Assembly: GCF_030345095.1 (NCBI RefSeq)
Contig: NZ_CP128360.1
Span: forward strand, 6,448,001 to 6,512,000
Source of the DNA: Solwaraspora sp. WMMA2056
GTDB lineage: Bacteria; Actinomycetota; Actinomycetes; Mycobacteriales; Micromonosporaceae
Direction: 5' to 3'
Length of the DNA stretch: 64,000 nucleotides
Below, in pieces: positions 32,260-41,187 of the stretch; positions within the stretch are counted from its first letter, which is position 1, and each line of letters begins with the position of its first letter. The notes beneath the pieces were generated by a model, which did no database searches, was not told where the DNA came from, and saw nothing but the letters and a program-made list of their open reading frames with translations. The translations under genes and the position numbers were made by a program.

Positions 32260-32663
32260 AAGTGAACTGGGCATACGACAAGGGCGGCCTCCGGGAGCGC
32301 CACAGCACCACATCAATAGACGCCGCTGACTTGGGCTCCCTGCTGCGCGAGATCCACGACCGGGCCGAGCCCGTTGTCGTGACCATCTACCCCGAGCCAC
32401 CCACTGACCCCGACGAGCTGCCACCCGGCCTGCAGATCGGACTCGGCCACCCCATCCACGCGTTCGTCGCCCATATCTCGGACAACGGCTACCACCTCGC
32501 CGCCTCGGACGTCAGACCCCCGGCGGGTGGCATCAGTTTCGACTTCGGCGGCGTCCCCACGGAGTATCCCGCCGAACACCTCCGCCTCCGACCGGAGGCA
32601 GCCATCGCAGCAGCGGTCACATATCTCCAGACCGGAGGCGCGCCGCCGACCCTGCCAACTTGA
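32256..32663 (+). CDS. Imm1-family immunity protein, copy B (orphan)
   Basis: 135 residues from ATG 32256. KVNWAYDKG, ELPPGLQIGLGHPIHAFVAHI and the C-terminal helix match copy A, and the reading frame is intact. No deaminase gene lies nearby; it is now coupled to the epimerase. It may still protect against related toxins from neighbours or against the copy A toxin. Confidence 0.78.
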   Translation: MKVNWAYDKGGLRERHSTTSIDAADLGSLLREIHDRAEPVVVTIYPEPPTDPDELPPGLQIGLGHPIHAFVAHISDNGYHLAASDVRPPAGGISFDFGGVPTEYPAEHLRLRPEAAIAAAVTYLQTGGAPPTLPT

Positions 32664-32700
32664 CGGTCACGACCAGACGATCCCCGAGGGAGAGCCATCG

Positions 32701-33030
32701 ATGTCCAGTCAGCAGCATTGCCACGTCGTCACGGCTACCGATTCCCGTACGGTGGCCGAAGCGCTGGCCGATTCTGCCGTCGCGGCGCGGCTGGCTGCTT
32801 CCGCTCAGATCGCCGGCCCGATCAGGAGCACCTACAGGTGGCAGGGCGAGGTGGTGGCCGCCGAGGAGTGGCGGGTGACGTTCAGGACCACGATCACCCG
32901 GTACGCGGACTTGGAGGAGCACATCCGGGCGCGTCACAACTACGAGGTGCCCGGCATCGTGTGTGTGCCGATCGTCGCCGGATTCGCACCGTACCTGCAG
33001 TGGATTGTCGCCGAGACGCAGGAGCGCTGA
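32701..33030 (+). CDS. cutA: CutA-family protein, copy B
   Basis: 109 residues from ATG 32701 (GAGGGAG upstream). VVTATDSRTVAEALADS, IRSTYRWQGEVVAAEEWRV and VPGIVCVPIVAGFAPY are conserved. It converges on the XRE gene, which ends 5 bp away. Confidence 0.88.
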   Translation: MSSQQHCHVVTATDSRTVAEALADSAVAARLAASAQIAGPIRSTYRWQGEVVAAEEWRVTFRTTITRYADLEEHIRARHNYEVPGIVCVPIVAGFAPYLQWIVAETQER

Positions 33031-33034
33031 ACGT

Positions 33035-34384
33035 TCACGCCACGTGGGTCAGGAGCCGGTCGTCAAGCTCGGCGAGCGCCGGGACATCGGACTTGTCCCG
33101 GATCAGCTGACGCAAGCCGTGCACCCGCTGGCTAATCAGGCGGGTCTTCCTTGCTCCTGTGTGGTCAAGAGCCTCGTGGCCGAGCGCCGCACCTTGGTCG
33201 TAACGTCCGCGCTGGATAGCCGCAGCGGACACGTCCGCGAGGACGATGACCTTCTTGAAGTCTGTCGCCTCCAGCGAGGCGATGACCGAGTCCGTGACCG
33301 CATCAAGATCGGCATGGTCCAGCCGGGCATGCGTGGTGATCGACATGCTGCCCAGACGTGTCGGCGTCAGGAAGGCGGTCCACGAACGTTCATTGTGAGG
33401 ACGGGCGTAATCGTAGGCCGTCATCGCCCGGTCGAGCGCCCGCAGCGCGGGCATCTCGTCCGTCAGAGTGGCGTTGATCTCGGCTTCGCGTGCTGCCAGC
33501 CATGCCCGCGTGGTGGCACTTTCTGGGCTGCGCGCATAGCGCTGGGCCGCGACGAGCAGTTCGCGGGCGTTTCCAGTGTCGCCGTCTGCTTCGGCGGCGT
33601 AGCTGCGGTAGGCCAGGACACAGGCGAGCAGCGGTCCGTCTCCGGCCTGGTGCGCCGCATCTGACGCGGCACCGAGGAGACGGTCCGCTTCGGCGAAGTC
33701 CCTCAGATCCCAGGCGAGCCAGCCGGCCAGGGCCAGCGCCTCGCCGGCCGCCATCAGCAACCGGCGCTGGAATCGCACAGGCGGCCCGGTGAGCAGGTGA
33801 TTCAGACGCATGATGTGCGCTTGCAGGTGCCTGGTCAGATCTCCGCTCGGCAGGTGCTCCTCGCGGCGGAACATCTCGCAGGTGTACCACTCAAGGTGTT
33901 CGACGGTGGGCTCGTCCAGTTGATCTGGATGCTGCATGAAGTACGCGAGACAGCCCCAGGGCTCGTCCGGCCGGCTCTCGGCGAACGACGAGGGCTCCGG
34001 TATCCGCTGGAGAGGCACATCGGATGGTTCGCCTACCGTGCCAACGCCGGAGGTCCCACTCGAATGATCTTGCAACCGCCGCAGCTTGGCGAGCCGGTCA
34101 TCCTTCACCTGCTCGGCGGCCGCAGCTCGCTGTCCGCGCGTGAGTGCTTTGAACTCGTCGTAGCTGCGGAGCAGCACGCCATGCGCGTTCAGCTCCGCGT
34201 CACACCGTTCCCAGAAGGTACGGCTGCAGATCGAATAGCCAGTTTCGGCGTTGGCGATCGTGCTGCGACCGTAGTGGATCAAAGGGGCGAGTTGTTCTTG
34301 GATGAGCCCGGCGGCCTCCCGGTAGGCGGCGAGCTGCCGTCCCAGCGCTCTCCGCGCTTCGGCGATCACCTGCGATTTGATCAT
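33035..34384 (-). CDS. XRE-family regulator paired with DUF397
   Basis: 449 residues from ATG 34384 (GAGG upstream; in-frame longer starts reach 34588). HTH: RQLAAYREAAGLIQEQLAPL, then HYGRSTIANAETGYS. TPR-like helices fill the rest. It diverges from a DUF397 gene, the usual actinomycete arrangement in which the XRE protein (BldB/WhiJ-type circuits) and the small DUF397 protein act together. Its 3' end is also present as a remnant at 29721. Confidence 0.82.
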   Translation of the reverse strand: MIKSQVIAEARRALGRQLAAYREAAGLIQEQLAPLIHYGRSTIANAETGYSICSRTFWERCDAELNAHGVLLRSYDEFKALTRGQRAAAAEQVKDDRLAKLRRLQDHSSGTSGVGTVGEPSDVPLQRIPEPSSFAESRPDEPWGCLAYFMQHPDQLDEPTVEHLEWYTCEMFRREEHLPSGDLTRHLQAHIMRLNHLLTGPPVRFQRRLLMAAGEALALAGWLAWDLRDFAEADRLLGAASDAAHQAGDGPLLACVLAYRSYAAEADGDTGNARELLVAAQRYARSPESATTRAWLAAREAEINATLTDEMPALRALDRAMTAYDYARPHNERSWTAFLTPTRLGSMSITTHARLDHADLDAVTDSVIASLEATDFKKVIVLADVSAAAIQRGRYDQGAALGHEALDHTGARKTRLISQRVHGLRQLIRDKSDVPALAELDDRLLTHVA

Positions 34385-34669
34385 GCCGACCTCATGATCC
34401 TTACCGGCGTTACCGATTGCCATATCCGCTGCCACTTCCCCGTACGAACTATCTCCGGCAGTGATCGATGCTGCCATCGATATACCAACGCTGTCCACAG
34501 CTGACGCTGCCCGCGCCAGATCACGCATGTCGCAATATTGTCGCAGCCAAGCAAGATCGCGGCGGGTGCACGGAGCAGTTGCACTCACGGTTGGACTCAG
34601 GATGGATCCGTGGGAAGATTCAGAGGCTCCCCCGACCAGCAGCCGCGAGACTCAACCGGAGGATGATCG

Positions 34670-34861
34670 ATGAGCACGGTTGAACCGATCTGGCGCAAAT
34701 CATCCCGCAGCAGCAGCAACGGTGGCGAGTGCGTGGAGGTGGCCGCCAACGTCCCCGGTCGCGTGCTCGTCCGCGACAGCAAGGACCGCGACAGCGGCAC
34801 CCTGGCCTTCGCGACGGCTGCCTGGCAGTCGTTCATCGCCGAGGTCAGCACCAAGCACTGA
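34670..34861 (+). CDS. DUF397 protein
   Basis: 63 residues. WRKSSRSSSNGGECVEVA, VLVRDSKDRDSGTLAF and a final WQSFIAEV are the full DUF397 pattern. These proteins modulate partner XRE regulators, probably the one at 33035. It precedes the broken SLOG-like gene by 10 bp and is probably cotranscribed with it. Confidence 0.9.
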   Translation: MSTVEPIWRKSSRSSSNGGECVEVAANVPGRVLVRDSKDRDSGTLAFATAAWQSFIAEVSTKH

Positions 34862-34871
34862 CTTGGCATCC

Positions 34872-35345
34872 ATGCGGATAGCGATCACCGGACATCGAGG
34901 GCTCAGCGACGAGGTCAGCGGCTTTGTCGCGCGAGCCCTCGGTGTGCAACTCGCGCAGTTGACCGACGACCTCGTTGGCGTCACCTGCCTCGCTGACGGG
35001 GCAGATCAACTCTTCGCTGAAGCGGTGCTCCGGTGCGGCGGTCGGCTTGAAGTTGTCGTCCCTGCACAGGAGTACCGCGACGGCCTGCCCGAGCACGCCC
35101 ACGCCGCGTACGACAAGTTGATCAGTCAGGCCGCGAAGGTCCACCGATGCGACTACCGGGTCTCCGACTCGGATGCCCACATGGCGGCAAGCGAGTTGAT
35201 GGTCGACCAATCGGATCGGCTCTTCGCCGTCTGGGACGGTATGCCCGCCCGAAGCTACGGCGGCACCGCCTAGGCCGTCGCCTACGCCAAGTCTCGCGGC
35301 GTCCCTGTGAACATCATCTGGCCGCCCGGTGCCCACCGTGACTGA
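34872..35345 (+). pseudogene. SLOG-like gene with an in-frame TAG
   Basis: The frame from ATG 34872 reads MRIAITGHRGLSDEV and gives a Rossmann-like fold (VGVTCLADGADQLFAEAVL, LEVVVPAQEY) resembling SLOG/DprA-type nucleotide-binding proteins. It meets TAG at 35271-35273 directly after RSYGGTA. The same frame then continues AVAYAKSRGVPVNIIWPPGA to TGA 35345, clearly the missing C-terminus. The 133-residue truncated product loses the last strand. A nonsense mutation is likeliest; readthrough cannot be excluded. The family call is moderate. Confidence 0.68.
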
Positions 35346-36147
35346 CCAACCCACCGGTAGCAGTCCTCAGGCCACGCAGGCAGCAGCAGATGCCGGCGCA
35401 GCCTCGGCACTCCAGCGGGTAGCGGTGGTCACCGGAGCCAACCGAGGGCTCGGCCGAGCAATCGCCCAACAGCTCGCCCAGGCCGGCCTCCACGTCGTCG
35501 TCACCGCCAGAAGCGAGGAAGCCGCAGAACGGACAGCCGCCGAGCTGACCGGACTCGGCCTGCCGGTCTCGGGCCACCAGCTCGACATCACCGACCCCGC
35601 CAGCGTCGCCCGCGCCATGGTCGACATCGGCTACCAGTACGGCCGACTCGACGTCCTGGTCAACAACGCCGCCATCGCCATCGACCGAGGCCAGGCAGCC
35701 AGCGCAGTCGACATGGAAAAGGTCACCGCGACCCTCGACGCGAACCTCATCGGCACCTGGCGCTGCTGCACCGCCGCCATCCCGGAGATGAAGCGAAACG
35801 GGTACGGCCGGATCGTCAATGTCACCAGCCACATGGGCACGTCCGCCGAGATGGGGACCGGCAGCGTCTCCTACCGAGTCTCCAAGGCGGGCGTCAACGC
35901 ACTCACCCAGATCCTCGCGGCTGAGCTACACGACCACAACATCCTCGTCAACGCCGCCTCGCCAGGGAAGGGCAACACCCGCCTCCCCTACGGCAAAGCC
36001 AACCACACCCCCGACGAAGCAGCCGAAACACTCACCTGGCTGGCCACACTGCCCGGCCACGGACACACCGGCCGACTCTTCACAACCGCAACCCACTCAC
36101 CTGGTGAACAGGGTCAACGCCCCAACCTTTTCTCAGGAACACGATAG
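35338..36147 (+). CDS. SDR-family oxidoreductase
   Basis: 269 residues from GTG 35338, overlapping the end of the broken SLOG-like gene by 8 bp. TGANRGLG, LDITDPAS, NNAA, a Ser in NVTSHM and SYRVSK give a full catalytic set. The C-terminal part (TPDEAAETLTWLATLP, GRLFTT) resembles plant-type carbonyl/menthone reductases. Substrate unknown. Confidence 0.88.
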   Translation: MTDQPTGSSPQATQAAADAGAASALQRVAVVTGANRGLGRAIAQQLAQAGLHVVVTARSEEAAERTAAELTGLGLPVSGHQLDITDPASVARAMVDIGYQYGRLDVLVNNAAIAIDRGQAASAVDMEKVTATLDANLIGTWRCCTAAIPEMKRNGYGRIVNVTSHMGTSAEMGTGSVSYRVSKAGVNALTQILAAELHDHNILVNAASPGKGNTRLPYGKANHTPDEAAETLTWLATLPGHGHTGRLFTTATHSPGEQGQRPNLFSGTR

Positions 36148-36234
36148 AACCCCACAAATCGGAATCCGCACAATCCCGGAACAAACTAGGAGTCGATCGA
36201 GGGCAGGCCCATACCACGACCATCCCACACCAAG

Positions 36235-37605
36235 TCACGCAGTGAGGCGGTGTTGCGCAATCAAGCTTAAGTACTTCTGGTAATTTTCATCAACTAGTTC
36301 CTTGCTTCGCACGAGCGTGCCCTCTTCCATCCGATAGGTGCGGTCCGCCGATCCCTGGAACGAAAGCCAGTTGAAACTTGTTGTAATCCATACGTCATCA
36401 TAAATAAGCACCTTGGCATGCGTCCTGCGCAACCTAGTGAAGGTGAACCGATCGGGATATCGTCCCGCGAGGTTCGACAGCTTGCGCACGGCGTCCTCGT
36501 GACATTCTGGATCCCCTGGGTCGATCCCGTACGCAATATGCACTGAAACATTTCGTCGTAGTCGCTGCTCGAGCTTCCCAAGAAAAGAGGTGTTGACGAC
36601 ATTCCTCTTGATCCAAGGCGACACGATAAGAACACGGCGTGATGCTTGAGTCAGCGCCTCATCCAAAAGGCCGGGATGCTCAAAGACTCCGATCCCACGG
36701 ACCTCCGGCATGTCCACCGGAAGAGCCACTTCGTCGCGCTGGCCATCGGATAGAGACTCCGCCTGCTGCCGCGTCACTTCTTCCAGCGGGACACGTAAGC
36801 TCTCCAACTCATCCGAGAGCAACGGTCTTGGCTCAGCAGGCTCGGCCTTGATCCCAATCCTCGATGCGCCGCCTAAACTCAGCAAAGCCATCTCATGCTC
36901 TTGGCTGAGTTCGTCGTCCACAACGACAGCTAGCTGCACTTCCTCTCGCGACGCGTCCGCAAAGACCATCAACTTTGCCGACATAAAGCGCTTTGCGGGT
37001 CGCTGCCGAACCCCCTTGACAACCAGCACCTCGCGCTCCGCTAGCCCATCAGTCTGGAGAATCGAATTAATCTCCGCCGCGGTTATATCCGTCGTCGCCA
37101 CTTTATGTGGCCGCAACTCCGGAAGGATGACGACATCATCTCGCTGGGCCTCACTTCGGGATATTGTCTGACCATCGTCATACGGCCGAATTCGCCAGAG
37201 TAGCCGGTCGAAAATCAACGGAAGCTCTACGTTCACAGGGCTCACCGACGCAAGTTCCCGGGCCGTAACCCGACCGCGACCAGTGAGCGCCAGCGTCTTT
37301 CGATTTAGGTGGTGACGGTAGGCGATGTTGTCAGACGACAATTGGCCGGCGATGGCGTCAGTGACAATAGCTTCCGGAAGGCCTAGGAGACCGGTGAGGT
37401 CTTCGACAGTTACAACGTCTGCAGCAAGAAATCGGAGGATAAATTCGTCTAGTGGCGGTAGCTTTTTCCTATCCTGGGCGAGCACATCCGCGCTGACTAG
37501 AGTGACAGGAATGGCCGCATCGACAATAGCGACCAGGTCCCAACCGGGACGACTTCCCTGGAACCGCAACGCCAACTGGTTGTCTGGACTGCTAGTTGCC
37601 TGCAT
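36235..37605 (-). CDS. mkoB: PLD-family nuclease, Mokosh MkoB-like
   Basis: 456 residues from ATG 37605; its start overlaps the end of the kinase-helicase gene by 14 bp, with GAGGAG upstream. The C-terminal third has a phospholipase D catalytic motif (RTHAKVLIYDDVWITTSFNW, about 393-412) preceded by RRVLIVSPWIKRNVV. Only one clear HxK motif is visible, so it would act as a dimer. The middle region (about 200-290) is of unknown fold. In type I Mokosh systems a kinase-helicase is paired with such a PLD nuclease. Base composition is AT-richer than the flanks. Confidence 0.7.
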   Translation of the reverse strand: MQATSSPDNQLALRFQGSRPGWDLVAIVDAAIPVTLVSADVLAQDRKKLPPLDEFILRFLAADVVTVEDLTGLLGLPEAIVTDAIAGQLSSDNIAYRHHLNRKTLALTGRGRVTARELASVSPVNVELPLIFDRLLWRIRPYDDGQTISRSEAQRDDVVILPELRPHKVATTDITAAEINSILQTDGLAEREVLVVKGVRQRPAKRFMSAKLMVFADASREEVQLAVVVDDELSQEHEMALLSLGGASRIGIKAEPAEPRPLLSDELESLRVPLEEVTRQQAESLSDGQRDEVALPVDMPEVRGIGVFEHPGLLDEALTQASRRVLIVSPWIKRNVVNTSFLGKLEQRLRRNVSVHIAYGIDPGDPECHEDAVRKLSNLAGRYPDRFTFTRLRRTHAKVLIYDDVWITTSFNWLSFQGSADRTYRMEEGTLVRSKELVDENYQKYLSLIAQHRLTA

Positions 37606-40600
37606 CACGGATACCACACTCCTCTGGGTGCTCGCTGATATAATATAGGACATCACGCAGCGCACCCGGCTTACCTCGGCAAAATTCGGCGTCCCCGATG
37701 ACGATCAGACCAAAACGGGCACGAGAGAGCGCAACGTTTATTCGCCGCCAGTAGTGCTCGCCGATGAATCCGAATTCCCCGCGTTCGTTGCTGCGCGTGA
37801 CGGAGAAGATTGCAATATCGCACTCCCTCCCTTGCACCGCATCGACAGACAGAACTTCGACGATCAGATGCGTCGGACGCATGCCCGCGACTCGCCTTCG
37901 AAGGTCCTCCACCTGGCGCCCGTATGGCGCAATCACGAGAATATTGAGCCTATCTCCGCCCGGTTCGACCATGTGCAGATCGACCGCCCGATTCATCACC
38001 TCAAGCGCTGCGATCACCTGACTCGCCTCAGCCGGATTGGCGACGCTCGTATTTCCAAAGCTACGTATTGACTCGCGCCGCGCCTCACCTAGCGAACGCG
38101 TGTTAATCCAGAGCACCGGCTTGTTGAGCCGATCGTAGCCCTTCAGCAGGTGGCGGTTCGGCGAAACGAGCTCGCCCTGATAAAAGCAAGTTGAGACAAG
38201 GTTCCCAATTGCAGGCGTCATGCGGTACTGCTCGGTGAGCATGTGCCGGATTGGCGCTGCAGTCCGATCTGATAGGTACTGAAATAGCGTTGTCTTGATC
38301 AGCTCCTCGGTGAGTCCGAACTCGTCTATCAATCGAGGCTCCCGCAACAGGTCTTCGTCCATCGGCGGCAGTTGGTTGGTGTCTCCCACCAGGATCCACT
38401 GCCGAGCTCGAGCAAGTGGTACCAGAGCCTCGGTCGCAGTAGCTTTCGATGCCTCGTCGAAGATGCACAGATCAAAATCCAACTCACGCGCAGCAGGATG
38501 GCTGAGGAATCCAAGCGCCGTACCACCAACAACATTTGTGGTACGCAAATACGCGGTTACTAGCTTCATGTCGGTATCGATGCGTTGTAGCCACTCTCCC
38601 TGCAATCTGAGAAGGTTCATCAGATTATGTGCTGTGGGTGCATCACCAAGCAGCGCGCCGATAGCAGAGCGCGCCACGGAGGCATTAGGTCGGGCTGGAA
38701 GCGTAAGTGCTCCATCAAGGAGAACTTGGATATCCACCATCAGCTCGTCGGACTTCTCCTGCAGCCGCTCCAACCGCTCCCGAGCGTTAATCAGATCGCC
38801 AGCAGCGTTTCTCGTTGCACTAGTCTTATCACCGGTTATCGAAGACTCCAGACGAGCAACGACTTCCCGCACGTGACTCGCATCTGATTGAATCGCTGCC
38901 AACTCTTCCAACAGCAAGGCGGCTTCGAGATGACGGGAATTAAGCCCTTGAGCGGATGCGATCTGCTTTAAGTATGCGGCAGCCTTTGCCCGTATACCAC
39001 GTGACCACTTTTTGATCCGACCGTCGATTAACAGATGTCGAACATCCCCGGAAACTCTAGGATCGTCCGGACGTCCAAGCCGTACGAGGCCCTCAACGCC
39101 AGCCGATTCCAAGCGCTCCAGCGCATTGTCGACTGCGATATGGGTTTGGCTGACTATTAGGATCCGGGCGTTCGGCTGTCGCCTAATCGTCTGCCGCACG
39201 ATTTCAACGATGACCGTCGTTTTGCCGGTACCAGGCGGTCCTTGGATAAGCAAGAGATCCTGTGTCCCCAAAGCGTGCCGGACCACCTGCTGCTTGCTCT
39301 GATCAAGGTTACCGCGCGACCACTCCGTGACCTCGACTGGCGTTCCTGCCTGTAGAGAGATCGGATCCTGGATGATCTGCCCCAGTCGTGGGTTCGCTGT
39401 CTGGCCGGTACGGACGTTGACGAGTGCCTCCTGCTGCCGCTGCAGGGCGACCTTGCTCGGTCCTAGGTACGGCACCAGGACGCCGTTTCGGGGAACCCTA
39501 TTTGTCTGCTTCCGGAACTGGATGCGTATGCCGTCATCTGTTTGCTCAATCACCTCGCCACGATCGACGGAATAGCCCTGAGGTGAGTGGGCCACCTCCC
39601 ATTCCTCCCCCATCAGGGAAATCTCATGAGGTTCGGTCAGATGAAAAATGATTTTTCGGCCACGCTGAGTAATTCCCCTATAGACAATTGGCTTCCGGGC
39701 ACCACGGGCAAGGACTTCGCGCGCTTCCAGCAGCCTGCGCCATTTTTCATACAGGTCACCAATCTTGTCCCCGTTCTCTGCCGAACTCTCGGCTGCAGCA
39801 CGTTTATTTGACTGATCCTCGTCCAAGCGATCAAGCACAAAATCGATGCCTGCACTGGCCGCCGCCTCGCCCGGATCATCGAAACGGAGAGTCAGAAGTC
39901 GGCTGAAATCGACAGCTTTCTCTCGCCATCGCCGTAGCCACTCCTCGTCTCTGACACTAGCACTCACGATCCGCGCCCGGTCGTCATACTCGTGGTCCTG
40001 CACAACGCGCAGCATCATGGACTTGCCGGCAAGAACGATCACATCGCGGTCGACTTGCCGACTTCTTGCGTCGTATCCATAATCGATGTGCAATACATCA
40101 CCCAAATCGTTGAGGACATCAGCCTCAGCCCGCCTTTGGTCAACCTTCTCCTTTTCAACGCGCAGGATCGCACCAGCGGCGGCACGGGTCATCCCAAGCC
40201 AAAGAACGTTATTCTTACGAGAGGTCCGTTGCCGGAAAATTTGGTAAGCATCCGTCAGCTTCTGGTTCAGCACTGCAGCATTTTTGAAGCGATCACTTCG
40301 ATCGAGGGCGACACAATTCCACAGGACATCACGAATCTCGTTTGGCACGACTACGAGACTATTTAGCGCCGGCTCAAGGTCTGCGTAACTTGCGACCTCA
40401 CGCGACGCAAGCACCTTGACCGCAAGTACCCCGAATGCAAATATGTCGCGCACATAAGGAACCGAATCATCCATTTCGGGAGGTGCGTACAAGCCAGACC
40501 GGAAGCCGGAAACAGTCCGGTCCGGATCCGTCATTTTTGAACGAATCTTTGCAATTCCAAAGTCCGCAAGCTTTACCTCACCTTCGGGATCAAGCAGCAC

Positions 40601-41020
40601 ATTTCCTGGCTTGACATCCCGATGCTCAATTTCCTTTGCGTGTGCAAAACTCAACGCATTTGCGAGCGGAAGGCCAATCTTGTCAAAGTACTCTTGCCAC
40701 TCGTAAACGCGTCCTGCGTCAAGTTCGTCCTTCAGACTACGGTCGATCCACTCCAGGGCCATAAAGTACTTGCCGAGCTCTGCGCTCCATCCGGAGTCTA
40801 GCAAGCGGACGATGTTTTTGTGCTGCAGCTTTCCGAGTGTCTCCGTCTCCCGCTGCAAGAAAATCTCGATGACGCCGTCACCCGTAGGCGAGTTAAGCAT
40901 CTTGACCGCGACGAACCCGCCACTTGCACTGTCGAACGCCTTCCGCACCTCTGACAAGCCACCCCGTTTTGGCGACTCGTCGGTCAGTACAAATCTACCA
41001 TTAACCAGCGTTGGGGGCAT
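37592..41020 (-). CDS. mkoA: Ser/Thr kinase-SF1 helicase fusion, Mokosh MkoA-like
   Basis: 1142 residues from ATG 41020 (GAGGAG upstream). The N-terminal protein kinase is complete: FVAVK with Lys40, HRDVKPGN at 133-140, DFG at 153-155, APPE. After a middle region with a coiled stretch comes an SF1 (COG1112-like) helicase: Walker A GPPGTGKTT near 594, DEAS near 850, TEQYRMTP, AVQGRECD and NVALSRARFG at the end. All helicase motifs look intact. This kinase-helicase plus PLD arrangement is that described for type I Mokosh anti-phage systems. It should recognise phage nucleic acid; the target is not known here. Confidence 0.75.
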   Translation of the reverse strand: MPPTLVNGRFVLTDESPKRGGLSEVRKAFDSASGGFVAVKMLNSPTGDGVIEIFLQRETETLGKLQHKNIVRLLDSGWSAELGKYFMALEWIDRSLKDELDAGRVYEWQEYFDKIGLPLANALSFAHAKEIEHRDVKPGNVLLDPEGEVKLADFGIAKIRSKMTDPDRTVSGFRSGLYAPPEMDDSVPYVRDIFAFGVLAVKVLASREVASYADLEPALNSLVVVPNEIRDVLWNCVALDRSDRFKNAAVLNQKLTDAYQIFRQRTSRKNNVLWLGMTRAAAGAILRVEKEKVDQRRAEADVLNDLGDVLHIDYGYDARSRQVDRDVIVLAGKSMMLRVVQDHEYDDRARIVSASVRDEEWLRRWREKAVDFSRLLTLRFDDPGEAAASAGIDFVLDRLDEDQSNKRAAAESSAENGDKIGDLYEKWRRLLEAREVLARGARKPIVYRGITQRGRKIIFHLTEPHEISLMGEEWEVAHSPQGYSVDRGEVIEQTDDGIRIQFRKQTNRVPRNGVLVPYLGPSKVALQRQQEALVNVRTGQTANPRLGQIIQDPISLQAGTPVEVTEWSRGNLDQSKQQVVRHALGTQDLLLIQGPPGTGKTTVIVEIVRQTIRRQPNARILIVSQTHIAVDNALERLESAGVEGLVRLGRPDDPRVSGDVRHLLIDGRIKKWSRGIRAKAAAYLKQIASAQGLNSRHLEAALLLEELAAIQSDASHVREVVARLESSITGDKTSATRNAAGDLINARERLERLQEKSDELMVDIQVLLDGALTLPARPNASVARSAIGALLGDAPTAHNLMNLLRLQGEWLQRIDTDMKLVTAYLRTTNVVGGTALGFLSHPAARELDFDLCIFDEASKATATEALVPLARARQWILVGDTNQLPPMDEDLLREPRLIDEFGLTEELIKTTLFQYLSDRTAAPIRHMLTEQYRMTPAIGNLVSTCFYQGELVSPNRHLLKGYDRLNKPVLWINTRSLGEARRESIRSFGNTSVANPAEASQVIAALEVMNRAVDLHMVEPGGDRLNILVIAPYGRQVEDLRRRVAGMRPTHLIVEVLSVDAVQGRECDIAIFSVTRSNERGEFGFIGEHYWRRINVALSRARFGLIVIGDAEFCRGKPGALRDVLYYISEHPEECGIRDAGN

Positions 41021-41187
41021 TTGGCACTCCTCGGTTTGGCCGCAGGATATAATTCCCGCATAGCCGGACTGTTCTTGGATTGTCGGAGAGGCTTGTCAGA
41101 CTAACCACAACCAACAAGGCACCAGAAACCGGATCTTTGCAGAGAGAGCGCACTCCCGTCTGGAGTGGGCACCGCATTCTTTCCACT

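Larger units (their letters stand above)
29814..33120. repeat. Tandem duplication, copy B
   Basis: Repeats copy A without the XRE and deaminase genes. Gene order, overlaps and divergent promoter are otherwise the same. It runs straight into the intact XRE gene at 33035. Confidence 0.88.

Noticed and set aside
24177-33120. Duplication considered as a composite transposon
   Set aside because: No transposase, terminal inverted repeats or target duplications are visible; the XRE remnant at the junction fits unequal crossover or illegitimate recombination better.
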